Program-made: the position numbers and the translations under genes
The notes under the pieces: model-generated
What the model was told of the DNA's origin: nothing
The model's database searches: none
Seen by the model: the letters and a program-made list of their open reading frames with translations, nothing else
Shown: positions 9,284-17,664 of the stretch, in pieces
Layout of the letters: every line of letters starts with the position of its first letter
Numbering within the stretch: the first letter of the stretch is position 1
Assembly: GCA_019637855.1 (NCBI GenBank)
Contig: JAHBUX010000014.1
Location: forward strand, 1-64,000
Reading direction: 5' to 3'
DNA: 64,000 nt
DNA from: Bdellovibrionales bacterium
GTDB lineage: Bacteria; Bdellovibrionota; Bdellovibrionia; Bdellovibrionales; UBA1609

Positions 9284-9796
9284 TTAAGAACGACAGAAGT
9301 TTTTAGGCAAAATGATTTTACTCACCTCAGAGACGGTGAAAGCCACGAACTGGGGGCCGATCCGCAACGTGAGGCGTTGGCCGCGGGCCGAGCGCGGACT
9401 CATCATAGTGAACTGTCCAAAACCTTGGCTATCGGTCTGAGTGCCGCCGCTTTGATTGCCCACTTTCCACTTCACATTACCGGCAACGATAGGTTGTAGC
9501 GCTATGGGGGCTGAGCTTACCGAGCCCTCGCTGTCCCGACAGAGAAGCTGGAAATGCACGACGGAAAAGTACTGATTCTTGCATTGACCGCCGGACAGAC
9601 CGAAGCTGCACGGGTTGAAGGACTTTTCCGCAAAACCCAGATCACCGGGCGAGCGATACATCCCGAGTGCGGTCTTAAGACCCTCATGGGGATCGGCCAT
9701 TGGGGTTTGAATTTTGGGGTCGGGCACCATCTCAGGAGTTGTTCGACAACCGGTCAAGGCGCCCAACAACACAGCCAAAACGAAGAGCCTCTTCAT
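9284..9796 (-). CDS. Small hypothetical lipoprotein
   Basis: A 170-residue lipoprotein when started at the ATG at 9796, chosen because it opens MKRLFVLAVLLGALTGC with lipobox LTGC, and because AAGGACG sits just upstream. The longer frame begins 45 bases earlier and would spoil the signal. Four further Cys residues may form disulfides in the periplasm. The C-terminal part (VKWKVGNQSGGTQTDSQGFGQF, then RGQRLTLRIG) resembles a small Ig-like or transthyretin-like beta fold, but I do not recognise a named family. It is downstream of the parvulin gene on the same strand with a 54-bp gap. Confidence 0.75.
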   Translation of the reverse strand: MKRLFVLAVLLGALTGCRTTPEMVPDPKIQTPMADPHEGLKTALGMYRSPGDLGFAEKSFNPCSFGLSGGQCKNQYFSVVHFQLLCRDSEGSVSSAPIALQPIVAGNVKWKVGNQSGGTQTDSQGFGQFTMMSPRSARGQRLTLRIGPQFVAFTVSEVSKIILPKNFCRS

Positions 9797-9850
9797 GCGC
9801 CGTCCTTGCTTCGGGATGACGCAAAGCCAAAAGAGGCTCAATCAAACCGA

Positions 9851-10120
9851 CTATTCGTAGCGTTGAATTAAATGATAGCCGAACTGCGTACGAACAGGAG
9901 CAGAAACTTGGTTCACGTCCAGTCCAAAGGCAGCTTCTTCGAAGGAGGGCACCATGCGGCCTTTGCCAAACTCACCTAAGTCGCCACCGCGTTTGCCTGA
10001 CGGGCATTTGGAAAAGGATTGAGCCAAGTCTTCGAACTTAGCGCCTTCAGAGAGTTTCTTTTCCAGATCCTTCACTTCATACTCTTGCTCGACCAAAATA
10101 TGGCGGGCTTTGATTTTCAT
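9851..10120 (-). CDS. Parvulin-type peptidyl-prolyl isomerase
   Basis: A compact 89-residue single-domain rotamase, about the size of E. coli PpiC, that isomerises X-Pro bonds. Family motifs are clear: KARHILV at the start, FEDLAQSFSKCPSG, GGDLGEFGKGRMVPSFEEAAF, and the ending TQFGYHLIQ. No signal peptide is present, so it is probably cytoplasmic. The start at 10120 is supported by AAAGGAG upstream and by an ATGA overlap with the stop codon of the hydrolase gene before it, which suggests translational coupling. A longer frame exists upstream but would run into the hydrolase. Confidence 0.92.
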   Translation of the reverse strand: MKIKARHILVEQEYEVKDLEKKLSEGAKFEDLAQSFSKCPSGKRGGDLGEFGKGRMVPSFEEAAFGLDVNQVSAPVRTQFGYHLIQRYE

Positions 10121-10896
10121 GTAAACCACTCCTTTAAGCGTTTGGTGAAACCTTTTGCATCTTCGACATTCCAGCAATGCCCAGCCGAGGAGAGTTTTTC
10201 CAGAAGGGCTGCGGGCATAAGACTAGCGAGCTCTTCGGAATCGCGCATGGGAATGATTTGATCATGTTCGCCATGCAAGATCAGGGTAGGCGTGCGCACC
10301 TGCGTTGCTGCTTCACGCAGATCTACGGTTTTCAAAATTTCCAGCACCGAAGTGCCAATGCCACGCACGGCCTTAAAGGCATCCTCAGCCAACTCGTTGC
10401 TAAAAGCAGAGTCTAGAGTTTCGGCATTTTTGACCGTGCTTAAAATAACTGCCCGTGTGAGATCGCGACTGGCTGCCATCTGGCGAAAAGCTTCGTACAT
10501 CGCTTCGTCTAAAACCACACCACCCGCGCCAACGGGATCCAGCAAAACCGCTTTGGCAAAACGTTTGGGTGCCATAATCATCATTTGCAAGGCGATCAGA
10601 CCGCCAAGCGAATGGCCCACTAGATTTACGTCTTCCAGGTGCTCGCGCTCAATCAAATCCAAGTAGTCTGACGCGAGATCTTCAATTGTGAACGGGCGGT
10701 CTTGCGGCCAATCGGCGTTCTTCCCGCAGCCGCGCCAGTCAGCAAAGATCAGCTGCCTGTCGCCCATAGATCCGGTGTGGCGCCACTCTGTCAGAGTTGG
10801 TCGCCACCAGGCGGTCGAAGCTAAATTGCCATGAATAAAAAGAGTGTCCTTTTTAGCGAGGTGAGGGTGCTTTTCGCAAAAAAGTGGCGCAGTCAT
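10117..10896 (-). CDS. Alpha/beta hydrolase, cytoplasmic
   Basis: A 259-residue alpha/beta-fold hydrolase. The start at 10896 was chosen for its GGAG and because it removes an odd N-terminal extension. The oxyanion-hole segment FIHGNLAS is near residue 20, the nucleophile elbow GHSLGG is at 94-99 with Ser96, an Asp lies in HGEHDQIIP, and the His is in SAGHCWN. There is no signal peptide. Its start is inside the 3' end of the upstream secreted hydrolase gene (44-bp overlap) and its stop overlaps the parvulin start. The substrate is unknown; the neighbours suggest ester or acyl-thioester chemistry. Confidence 0.88.
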   Translation of the reverse strand: MTAPLFCEKHPHLAKKDTLFIHGNLASTAWWRPTLTEWRHTGSMGDRQLIFADWRGCGKNADWPQDRPFTIEDLASDYLDLIEREHLEDVNLVGHSLGGLIALQMMIMAPKRFAKAVLLDPVGAGGVVLDEAMYEAFRQMAASRDLTRAVILSTVKNAETLDSAFSNELAEDAFKAVRGIGTSVLEILKTVDLREAATQVRTPTLILHGEHDQIIPMRDSEELASLMPAALLEKLSSAGHCWNVEDAKGFTKRLKEWFT

Positions 10897-11911
10897 AGGA
10901 ATTCTCCAAAGGGATAACAATTGAACCGCTACGGGCCTCACCTTTGTTGGGATCGGTCAGAAAGGTCAATCCTTTTTGGAGATCGGGGTTACGTTCAAGG
11001 ACCTGCAAGACCCAGGCTGCAGCCAATTGAGGATGAAGCTCGGGAATTTTGTGAAACTTTTGCGTCGGTAAAAGGGGGCGGCGAAAGGAGTCTTCAATAA
11101 TCATCACGCTGGCTAGGGTGTTCGCGGGCACGTGTCGTAAGAAGTTCTCTAACCGGTTTAATTTCACAAACTCGTCGGCGGCGGAGCCGACAATATGGAC
11201 GCGTCCCACGGGCAGCTTGTCGGCCACGTTGGTAGCCAGCCAGTTCTTGGCGCCCTTGACCATGCGGTACACACCCTCAAGACGCCAGGGGTGTTTTAGA
11301 ATCACCGGCTCAGTGAACGGGTAGGCGGCGACCATCACACGCAAATAGTAGTCATAAAGTTCATCGTTGCTGCGTGGATCGAAGGGGGCGAAAAGGCGAT
11401 GTGAAATGACTGCGCGCTTAATCATCTCGTCTTGTTCGGGCAAGCGTTCAAGGAACGGCGCCATCGCGATCATTTGATCGAAGACACGAGGGTATCGTGA
11501 GGCAAACTTAAGGCCTACAGCTCCACCGTAGGACAATCCCAATGCCGAGATCGGCCCCTCGATGTGCAGGCGATTGACTAGCGCGCGCAGGTCCTCGACT
11601 TGATTTTCAAGCGGGATGTCCGTGAAGGGAGTTGGCCGGCTGGTTAATGTTTGACCCATGCCTTCCATATCGTAAAGCACCAGGCCTATATCGGGATCAA
11701 TTTCACTCAAGGCCCCGGCAAACGCCTTCCAATCGGAGGTGCTATAAGTCAGACCGTTGAGCAAAAACAAAGTCGGTTTGCCATTGGTCGCGGGACGATA
11801 GTTCACATAGAGCGTATGGCCCGGGCGCACTTCGAGAAGTCCGTTTTGAATAGGCGTTGGCCTTGCCTCGGCGCCGAGGCTGAGAAACAAACAAAATAGA
11901 AACGACATCAT
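10853..11911 (-). CDS. Secreted alpha/beta hydrolase (lipase-like)
   Basis: A 352-residue protein with a short signal peptide (MMSFLFCLFLSLGAEA). The alpha/beta-hydrolase core has the oxyanion segment FLLNGLTYS near residue 50, the nucleophile elbow GLSYGG at 125-130 with Ser127, and a likely acid in GSAADEF. The catalytic His is probably in the C-terminal third (HPQLAAAW) but is less clear. Its ATG follows directly on the TAG stop of the SDR gene, so the two are probably translated together. The next hydrolase overlaps its 3' end. It is probably periplasmic; the substrate is unknown. Confidence 0.85.
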   Translation of the reverse strand: MMSFLFCLFLSLGAEARPTPIQNGLLEVRPGHTLYVNYRPATNGKPTLFLLNGLTYSTSDWKAFAGALSEIDPDIGLVLYDMEGMGQTLTSRPTPFTDIPLENQVEDLRALVNRLHIEGPISALGLSYGGAVGLKFASRYPRVFDQMIAMAPFLERLPEQDEMIKRAVISHRLFAPFDPRSNDELYDYYLRVMVAAYPFTEPVILKHPWRLEGVYRMVKGAKNWLATNVADKLPVGRVHIVGSAADEFVKLNRLENFLRHVPANTLASVMIIEDSFRRPLLPTQKFHKIPELHPQLAAAWVLQVLERNPDLQKGLTFLTDPNKGEARSGSIVIPLENSYDCATFLRKAPSPR

Positions 11912-12655
11912 CTAGATCACCAGTCCGCCATCCACAGAGATGACGGTACCGTTGATGTAAGCAGCTTCATCGGAGGCGAGGAATAAACAGGTATTAGCTA
12001 TCTCGGAAGTTTCGCCCATACGGCCAACCGGCACTTTTGCGGCGATACCGTCGAGCACCTCTTTAGGCATAGCCTCAGTCATCTTGGTGCGAATAAAACC
12101 GGGAGCGATGGCATTCGAAGTGAAACCTTTACGTGCCAACTCTTTAGCCCATGTTTTAGTCATGGCCACAACACCAGCCTTGGTCGCCGCATAGTTGGTC
12201 TGACCAAAGTTTCCGTAAAGAGCCACCACGCTGGCCATATTGATGATGCGCTTTGGAGCGGCCGGGTCGAACTTACCGAGCAAAGCTTTCGTGACGTTGT
12301 AAACACCGGTGAGATTGGTTTGAATCACCTGATCGAAATCCGCATCCGTCATTTTCGCAAAGCTTTTGTCTCGGGTAATGCCCGCATTGTTCACCAAGAT
12401 ATGTAAGGGGCCGGTAAAACTCTCTGCCAGGCGGGCACAGCTGGCGCGATCGGTCACATCCAGTACCGCAGTTTTAAGCTGCGGATAGAGTTTGAGCTCT
12501 ATTTTAGCGCTTTGCAGGGCGCCTTCGGAATAGTCGGCGATAGTGACGTCCGCACCTGCCTCTAGGAAACGTTTAGCGATTTCAAGGCCGATGCCTTGGG
12601 CCCCTCCAGTAATGACAACGCCACGCTGAGCGAACGAGTATTTCACCTGAGCCAT
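11912..12655 (-). CDS. FabG-like short-chain dehydrogenase/reductase
   Basis: A classical 247-residue SDR, most like 3-oxoacyl-ACP reductase. The NAD(P) glycine motif TGGAQGIG is at residues 16-23, NNAG is present, the catalytic Ser lies in INMASV and Tyr/Lys in YAATK, and the family ending VISVDGG is present. It would reduce a 3-oxoacyl thioester or a similar ketone. It is the first gene of a minus-strand run with two alpha/beta hydrolases and a parvulin, and it is divergent from a KAS III-like gene across about 150 bp. It probably acts with that enzyme. Whether the substrate is ACP- or CoA-bound cannot be told. Confidence 0.9.
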   Translation of the reverse strand: MAQVKYSFAQRGVVITGGAQGIGLEIAKRFLEAGADVTIADYSEGALQSAKIELKLYPQLKTAVLDVTDRASCARLAESFTGPLHILVNNAGITRDKSFAKMTDADFDQVIQTNLTGVYNVTKALLGKFDPAAPKRIINMASVVALYGNFGQTNYAATKAGVVAMTKTWAKELARKGFTSNAIAPGFIRTKMTEAMPKEVLDGIAAKVPVGRMGETSEIANTCLFLASDEAAYINGTVISVDGGLVI

Positions 12656-12802
12656 GTCCCTAATCCCCTTTGAAGTTTGTGCACGCTCGTCTTAGCCAGT
12701 TTTCGCAAGGCGTACAAACAGAAAAAAATCTAAAGCCTTTCATTTCCCTAAAATACCAACTAAACCGTTGAGTGATTTTTACCTCGAGGAGATTGAGACG
12801 CA

Positions 12803-13810
12803 ATGAGTAGTCGGCGCGCTGTGATTCGTGGCACGGGGATGTATGCCCCTGAACGTGTGGTTCACAATGAAGAATTCAACCGCTTATACAATAAGGACGT
12901 GGCCAGCTTCCTCGTGGAGAAGCGTGGAATTCATGAGCGTCGCTACATGGCGCCGGAGCAAGCCACTTCCGATTTGATTCTGCCGGCTGCAGAGCAAGCG
13001 TTAGAACGCGCGGGCCTAAAAGCCGCTGATATCGATTTGATTTTAGTGGCGACTGATACTCCGGATTACCTTTCACCGGCAACCGCCGCGGTTGTGCAAT
13101 ACCGTTTGGGCGCGAAGAACGCAGGGGCGTTCGATATCAATTCCGCCTGTGCGGGTTTTGTAACCGCACTCGATATGGCATCAAAATACATCATGGCGGA
13201 TCGACAGTACCGTAACATTCTGGTGGTTGGCGCCTACGGCATGACCAAGTATTTGAACTTCGACGACTACAAAATTGCCACTCTGTTTGCGGATGGAGCG
13301 GGCGCGGTGGTGGTGCAAGCGGTGGAGGATGACGCTCGCGGCATTCAAACTGCGACTCTATTCGCCGACGGCCAATATCACGACTACATGGGTGTGTATG
13401 CCGGTGGCACGCGCACGCCGATCACCCACGAGGTGCTTGAGAGACGCGGGCAGCTTTTGGATTTTGCCAAAAAGATTCCGATCGAAACCAACGGCACACA
13501 CTGGCCGCGGCTTACGCATATTCTGCTCGATCGCATCGGCAAGGCGCCAAAAGACATTGATCATTTCTTTATGACTCAGATCAATATTCAGAGCATTCAT
13601 GAGGCGCTCGACAATCTGGGGCTGCCGCATTCCAAATCGCACAATATCATGGACCGTTATGGCTACACCGGAAGCGCTTGCTTGCCGATGGCCCTGCATG
13701 ACGCGGCTGAGCAGCACAGGCTTAAAAAAGGTGACCTGGTATTTATGCTCGGATCCGGCGGCGGATTGAGCATGGCTGCCTGTAGCCTGGTGTGGGACTA
13801 TGACACCTGA
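12803..13810 (+). CDS. KAS III-like (FabH family) condensing enzyme, altered triad
   Basis: A 335-residue thiolase-fold protein aligned end to end with 3-oxoacyl-ACP synthase III. The nucleophile is kept: Cys116 in NSACAGF. The His of the family HQAN motif is replaced by Thr258 (MTQIN), and the Asn of the GNTSAAS segment is Tyr288 (GYTGSAC). The usual decarboxylating Cys-His-Asn triad is therefore not there, which argues against normal malonyl-ACP condensation and for acyl transfer or another reaction. GAGGAG precedes the ATG. The 3' end overlaps the acyl-AMP ligase gene by 11 bp, and the SDR lies divergently. A role in a special acyl product is inference. Confidence 0.88.
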   Translation: MSSRRAVIRGTGMYAPERVVHNEEFNRLYNKDVASFLVEKRGIHERRYMAPEQATSDLILPAAEQALERAGLKAADIDLILVATDTPDYLSPATAAVVQYRLGAKNAGAFDINSACAGFVTALDMASKYIMADRQYRNILVVGAYGMTKYLNFDDYKIATLFADGAGAVVVQAVEDDARGIQTATLFADGQYHDYMGVYAGGTRTPITHEVLERRGQLLDFAKKIPIETNGTHWPRLTHILLDRIGKAPKDIDHFFMTQINIQSIHEALDNLGLPHSKSHNIMDRYGYTGSACLPMALHDAAEQHRLKKGDLVFMLGSGGGLSMAACSLVWDYDT

Positions 13811-15299
13811 GCTCGATTGGTTAAAGCAGTGGAGTGTGTACGCGCCAAAGAGCGTGGCTCTACAATCTGGCGATGATGGCCGGGCTTTGACTTATCAGCA
13901 GATGTTCTCGCAGGCCACGCGTCTGGCACATGTGTTAAAGCGACGTTTTGACATCCAAAAGGGCGATCGGGTCGCCGTGCTCTCGGGCAATGAGCTCGAG
14001 TACATCTCGCTGTTTTTTGCGCTTCAGCGCTTGGGTGCGATTCTTGTTCCGGTAAACTTTCGTTTCACGGCCCCCGAGGTGGAGCATATCTTGCGCGACA
14101 GCGGAGCCAAGCTTCTGATTGCGCAGGAAGAGTTTGCGGAGCGTGTGGCGCATCTGCAAGTCTTGACCGCAGTCTGGTCTTTTGAAGATATGCAGAATCG
14201 GGCGCTGGAAGCATCAACGCCCATCGCTTCTCGCCTTGAGCATGAGCTCGGCTTTATGGCTGAGTTCGAAGATGCCTGTATGATCCTTTACACATCCGGC
14301 ACGACCGGATTTCCAAAAGGGGCAGTGATCTCCCATCGCATGGTGTTTTGGAACTCCATCAACACGGGCCTGCGTTTGAACCTCACCCAGAATGATGTGG
14401 TGCTGACCTTCTTGCCTCTGTTTCACACTGGTGGCTGGAATGTTTTGACGACGCCGTGTTTGCATCGCGGGGCCAAGGTGGTTCTGCTTAAGAAATTCGA
14501 TCCCGAACTGGTTTTGGGCCTGTGCGGCTCGCAGAAGGTGAGTGTGCTGTTTGGCGTCCCCACCACAATGGACTTCTTGCGCCGTTCGCCGGATTTCGCC
14601 GACAGCGATTTGCGTTCCGTGCGCTACGCCATTGTTGGCGGTGAGGCTATGCCGCTCGAGCTGATCGACGCTTGGGAAAAACGCGGTATTCCCATACGCC
14701 AAGGGTATGGCCTTACCGAGTTTGGTCCCAACGTGTTCTCACTTAATGAGGAGGACAGTCGGCGAAAAATGGGATCGATCGGTTTCCCCAATTTCTATAT
14801 TGAGGCCCGCGTGGTCGATGAGGCGGGACGTACTCAGCCGGATGATGAGGTGGGAGAGCTGGTGTTACGCGGCCCTGTCGCTATGACTGGCTATTGGAAT
14901 AATTCCGAAGCGACCGAGCAGACTTTGCGCGACGGTTGGCTGCACACTGGTGATCTGGTTCGCCGGGACAGTGAAGGCTACTTCTATGTGGTCGGCCGCA
15001 AAAAAGAGATGTTTATCAGTGGCGGTGAAAACGTATATCCGGCTGAAGTTGAAAAGGTTTTGCGTCAGTTTCCGGGAGTGCGTGAGGTCGCTGTGATTGG
15101 CGTGCCTCATCCCAAGTGGGGAGAGTGCGGTCGCGCCTTTGTGACGGTGGAAGAGAGCAGCGTCAGTGAGGGGGATTTACGCTCCCATTGCCTAGGACAC
15201 TTGGCGAAATTCAAAGTGCCGTCACAATTTGTATTTTTACCTGAGCTGCCTAAAACCGAGAGCGGCAAGATCGCTAAAAAGCTCTTGCCCGCGCATTAA
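13800..15299 (+). CDS. Acyl-CoA synthetase / AMP-dependent ligase
   Basis: A 499-residue member of the ANL superfamily that activates a carboxylic acid with ATP to an acyl-adenylate and then usually to the CoA ester. The P-loop-like motif YTSGTTGFPKG is at 164-174. The A5-type segment GYGLTEFGPN, the hinge TGDLVRRDSEGYFYVVGRKKEM and the C-terminal catalytic Lys (about 490, in ESGKIAKK) are all present. The start lies 11 bp inside the KAS III-like gene, indicating coupling. The stop shares a TTAA with the convergent kinase gene. The likely substrate is a medium or long fatty acid; an OleC-like role is possible but unproved. Confidence 0.9.
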   Translation: MTPELDWLKQWSVYAPKSVALQSGDDGRALTYQQMFSQATRLAHVLKRRFDIQKGDRVAVLSGNELEYISLFFALQRLGAILVPVNFRFTAPEVEHILRDSGAKLLIAQEEFAERVAHLQVLTAVWSFEDMQNRALEASTPIASRLEHELGFMAEFEDACMILYTSGTTGFPKGAVISHRMVFWNSINTGLRLNLTQNDVVLTFLPLFHTGGWNVLTTPCLHRGAKVVLLKKFDPELVLGLCGSQKVSVLFGVPTTMDFLRRSPDFADSDLRSVRYAIVGGEAMPLELIDAWEKRGIPIRQGYGLTEFGPNVFSLNEEDSRRKMGSIGFPNFYIEARVVDEAGRTQPDDEVGELVLRGPVAMTGYWNNSEATEQTLRDGWLHTGDLVRRDSEGYFYVVGRKKEMFISGGENVYPAEVEKVLRQFPGVREVAVIGVPHPKWGECGRAFVTVEESSVSEGDLRSHCLGHLAKFKVPSQFVFLPELPKTESGKIAKKLLPAH

Positions 15300-16504
15300 C
15301 CGCTCTGTTGGTTCGGAAGGCTAAAGAAAAAACTGGCTCCTTCTGATTTCACGCCTTGCGCGCGTACGCGTCCGCCATGCAGCTCAATAATGCGCGCCAC
15401 GGAGGCTAAGCCGAGGCCAGTGCCGTTGAATTCGGAATTGGTATGCAGGCGCACCAGGGGGCGAAAAAGCAAGCGGGCCTGGTCGGGCTCGAAGCCATCG
15501 CCGTTGTCGCGCAAGAGGAAGGTCGGATCGACGCCATCATGCGGAGCCTGGCGGAACTCGATCGTGGCTTGCGCCTTCTTGCTAGTGTACTTGAAGGCGT
15601 TGGCGAAGAGGTTCTCCATGGCAATGCGGATCAAGACCGGATCGGCATAGGCAGTCAGCCCGCTTTCGCATTCAAAACTAATCTTGCGATTCGGCTCGCG
15701 CGGCAACATCTCTTTGACGATCTCATGCGCGATAAGACTTAGGTTCACATTCTGTTTCTGCAGCGTGCGCCCCGAGGTGCTGTACAAAGACAGCATGCTG
15801 TTGATTTGCTCGTTGGCACGATGCCCAGTCATTTTTATGGCATCGATCAGGCCTTGAATGCGCGGCTCGACGGGAATTTGCAAGCTGTTCTGCAGCAGCT
15901 CCGTCAACAAAAGCATGGTACTCAGAGGATTGCGCAGATCATGTGCCAGCGCATACATCGAGGCTTCCATCTCTTTGTTCTGATCGGCCATGGCGTTGTT
16001 TTCGTATCCCGCCTTGATCACATTCTGCTTGAGATCGATATTCTCCAAAGCAATGGCTGCGCTGTTGGCTAAGATTTCCAGGAGATGCACTTCTTCCGGG
16101 GCGGGAGCATACGCATCGGACCAATAAGTGCCTATCGCGCCGAGCGGCTTATGCACGCGAATAGGCACCATGCACAAGCTGCGCACGAACGTGGGGCGAT
16201 AGGCTTCATGTGGAATGCGAGCGTCTTCATAAATATCTTCAATCAAAACGGTCTCGCGATGGATCATCGACCAACCACTGATACACGCTTCCATTGGAAA
16301 GCGGCGACCCATCCATAGTGGCGAAATGGCGTTTTCGTCCATGTAGTAGCACTTGTCTCCGTCGCGCAAAATAAACGTGGCGCCATCGGCCCCGCAGATG
16401 CGACGAGCTCCTTCAGCCACGGCCCGACTGATGGCGGGCATACTGGTGGCCGTCAAAAGTTGATCCATAACTTCGGAGACAATAATGGACGGATGGCTGG
16501 ACAT
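15296..16504 (-). CDS. GAF-domain cytoplasmic sensor histidine kinase
   Basis: A 402-residue soluble kinase. Residues about 10-155 form a GAF sensory domain. The HisKA phosphoacceptor His188 is in YALAHDLRNPLS, and the HATPase domain has N (NLFANAFKYT), G1 (LRDNGDGF) and G2 (GTGLGLA) boxes. There is no membrane segment, so it reads an intracellular or diffusible signal. The gene lies 24 bp downstream of a response-regulator/cyclase gene on the same strand, which makes that protein the natural phosphorylation partner. The 3' end overlaps the convergent ligase gene by 4 bp. Confidence 0.92.
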   Translation of the reverse strand: MSSHPSIIVSEVMDQLLTATSMPAISRAVAEGARRICGADGATFILRDGDKCYYMDENAISPLWMGRRFPMEACISGWSMIHRETVLIEDIYEDARIPHEAYRPTFVRSLCMVPIRVHKPLGAIGTYWSDAYAPAPEEVHLLEILANSAAIALENIDLKQNVIKAGYENNAMADQNKEMEASMYALAHDLRNPLSTMLLLTELLQNSLQIPVEPRIQGLIDAIKMTGHRANEQINSMLSLYSTSGRTLQKQNVNLSLIAHEIVKEMLPREPNRKISFECESGLTAYADPVLIRIAMENLFANAFKYTSKKAQATIEFRQAPHDGVDPTFLLRDNGDGFEPDQARLLFRPLVRLHTNSEFNGTGLGLASVARIIELHGGRVRAQGVKSEGASFFFSLPNQQSG

Positions 16505-16528
16505 GAATTGAGTTCCTCTTATTCTTGT

Positions 16529-17584
16529 CTAGTTGAGTGCCAACACGTTGTAAACCGTGATTGGGCCATCAATACCCTTAAGCGTAAGTTCACCGATGGA
16601 CTCCGTCTTGCAAAAATCGGCCTCGAGACGGGAATGGAAACGCTGCGAAATTAGAATCTGCCCCTGTGTCGAGGCGTAGCAAAGGCGTGAAGCTAGGTTG
16701 GTAACCGGTCCAATCACGGTGTATTGCGAGAATTGTTCAAAGCCGACGCCTCCAATGGTGGCGAAGCCTTCGGCGATGCCGATACCGAAATCTAAATCGT
16801 AGTTGCGTTCGTTCCAGCGGCGGCGCTCGTTGATCAGAGCTTCGCGTGCCTCTATGGCCATGCGTAACGCCGCCTGCTTGTGATTGGGGACAGGTTCCGG
16901 GTCGTTAAAGAACACCATGATTCCGTCGCCGGCCAAAAACCCAAGCGTTCCCTGATGCTTGATGGCCGCATTGCCTACGATCGTGTAGTAACGGCCTAAA
17001 ACTTCAAGAACCTCTTCCGGTTCTACGCGGCTTGAAAACGTGGTAAAGCGGCGCAGATCCACAAACAACACAGTGACTTCGGAGCGGTGCGGAGTGAGCA
17101 GGGCCTGATTGTCCTGAGCGGAAAGCATATTGGCCACATTGGGCGATATAAAACGGCGCGCTTGCGTGAGCTCGCCCGCCTTCTTTGCGTCGTCGGTACG
17201 AATTTTCAGTAGCGAGCGCACCTTGGCCAAAAGCTGATCGGGCGGGAATGGTTTTTCGATGTACTCATCCGCTCCGGTATCAATGCCCAAGGCGCGACTG
17301 ACACCGGGGCCGCTGCCGGTGAGAAGAATGATCGGCAGGCGCGGTTCAAGCTGCATGGCGCGAATGGCTTTGCACAAATCGAGGCCGGAGATACCGGGCA
17401 TATTGATATCGGAAATCACCAGATCGCAGGCGCCCAAAGATTTGAACTGCGCTAAAAAAGCCGAGGCAGAGTCAAACGGCAAAGGCTCATAGCCATGATA
17501 GAGAAGAAACTGACAGAGCGTCGAGTTGTGCATGAAGTCGTCGTCGATGACACAGATACGTGCGGGTACAGCCTTATCCGACAT
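16529..17584 (-). CDS. Response regulator with class III nucleotide cyclase output
   Basis: A 351-residue two-domain regulator. The receiver domain (about 8-128) has the acidic pocket VIDDD, phosphoacceptor Asp59 in ISDINMPG, and the conserved Lys in EKPF. A linker leads to a class III adenylate/guanylate cyclase domain (about 165-350). Both metal Asp are kept (Asp176 in VDLRRF, Asp220 in AGDG), and NLASRL supplies transition-state residues. The base-specifying position is Thr in YTVIG, as in class IIIb bacterial adenylate cyclases, so cAMP is more likely than cGMP. It is the first gene of a pair with the GAF histidine kinase. It probably turns phosphorylation into a cyclic-nucleotide signal. 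Confidence 0.9.
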   Translation of the reverse strand: MSDKAVPARICVIDDDFMHNSTLCQFLLYHGYEPLPFDSASAFLAQFKSLGACDLVISDINMPGISGLDLCKAIRAMQLEPRLPIILLTGSGPGVSRALGIDTGADEYIEKPFPPDQLLAKVRSLLKIRTDDAKKAGELTQARRFISPNVANMLSAQDNQALLTPHRSEVTVLFVDLRRFTTFSSRVEPEEVLEVLGRYYTIVGNAAIKHQGTLGFLAGDGIMVFFNDPEPVPNHKQAALRMAIEAREALINERRRWNERNYDLDFGIGIAEGFATIGGVGFEQFSQYTVIGPVTNLASRLCYASTQGQILISQRFHSRLEADFCKTESIGELTLKGIDGPITVYNVLALN

Positions 17585-17664
17585 AATTAGTTTATCGGAT
17601 GGAGAGATGGCTCAATCAATTTAAGTTTATAATCAGACGGGAAAATATGGACTATAAGCGAGGT

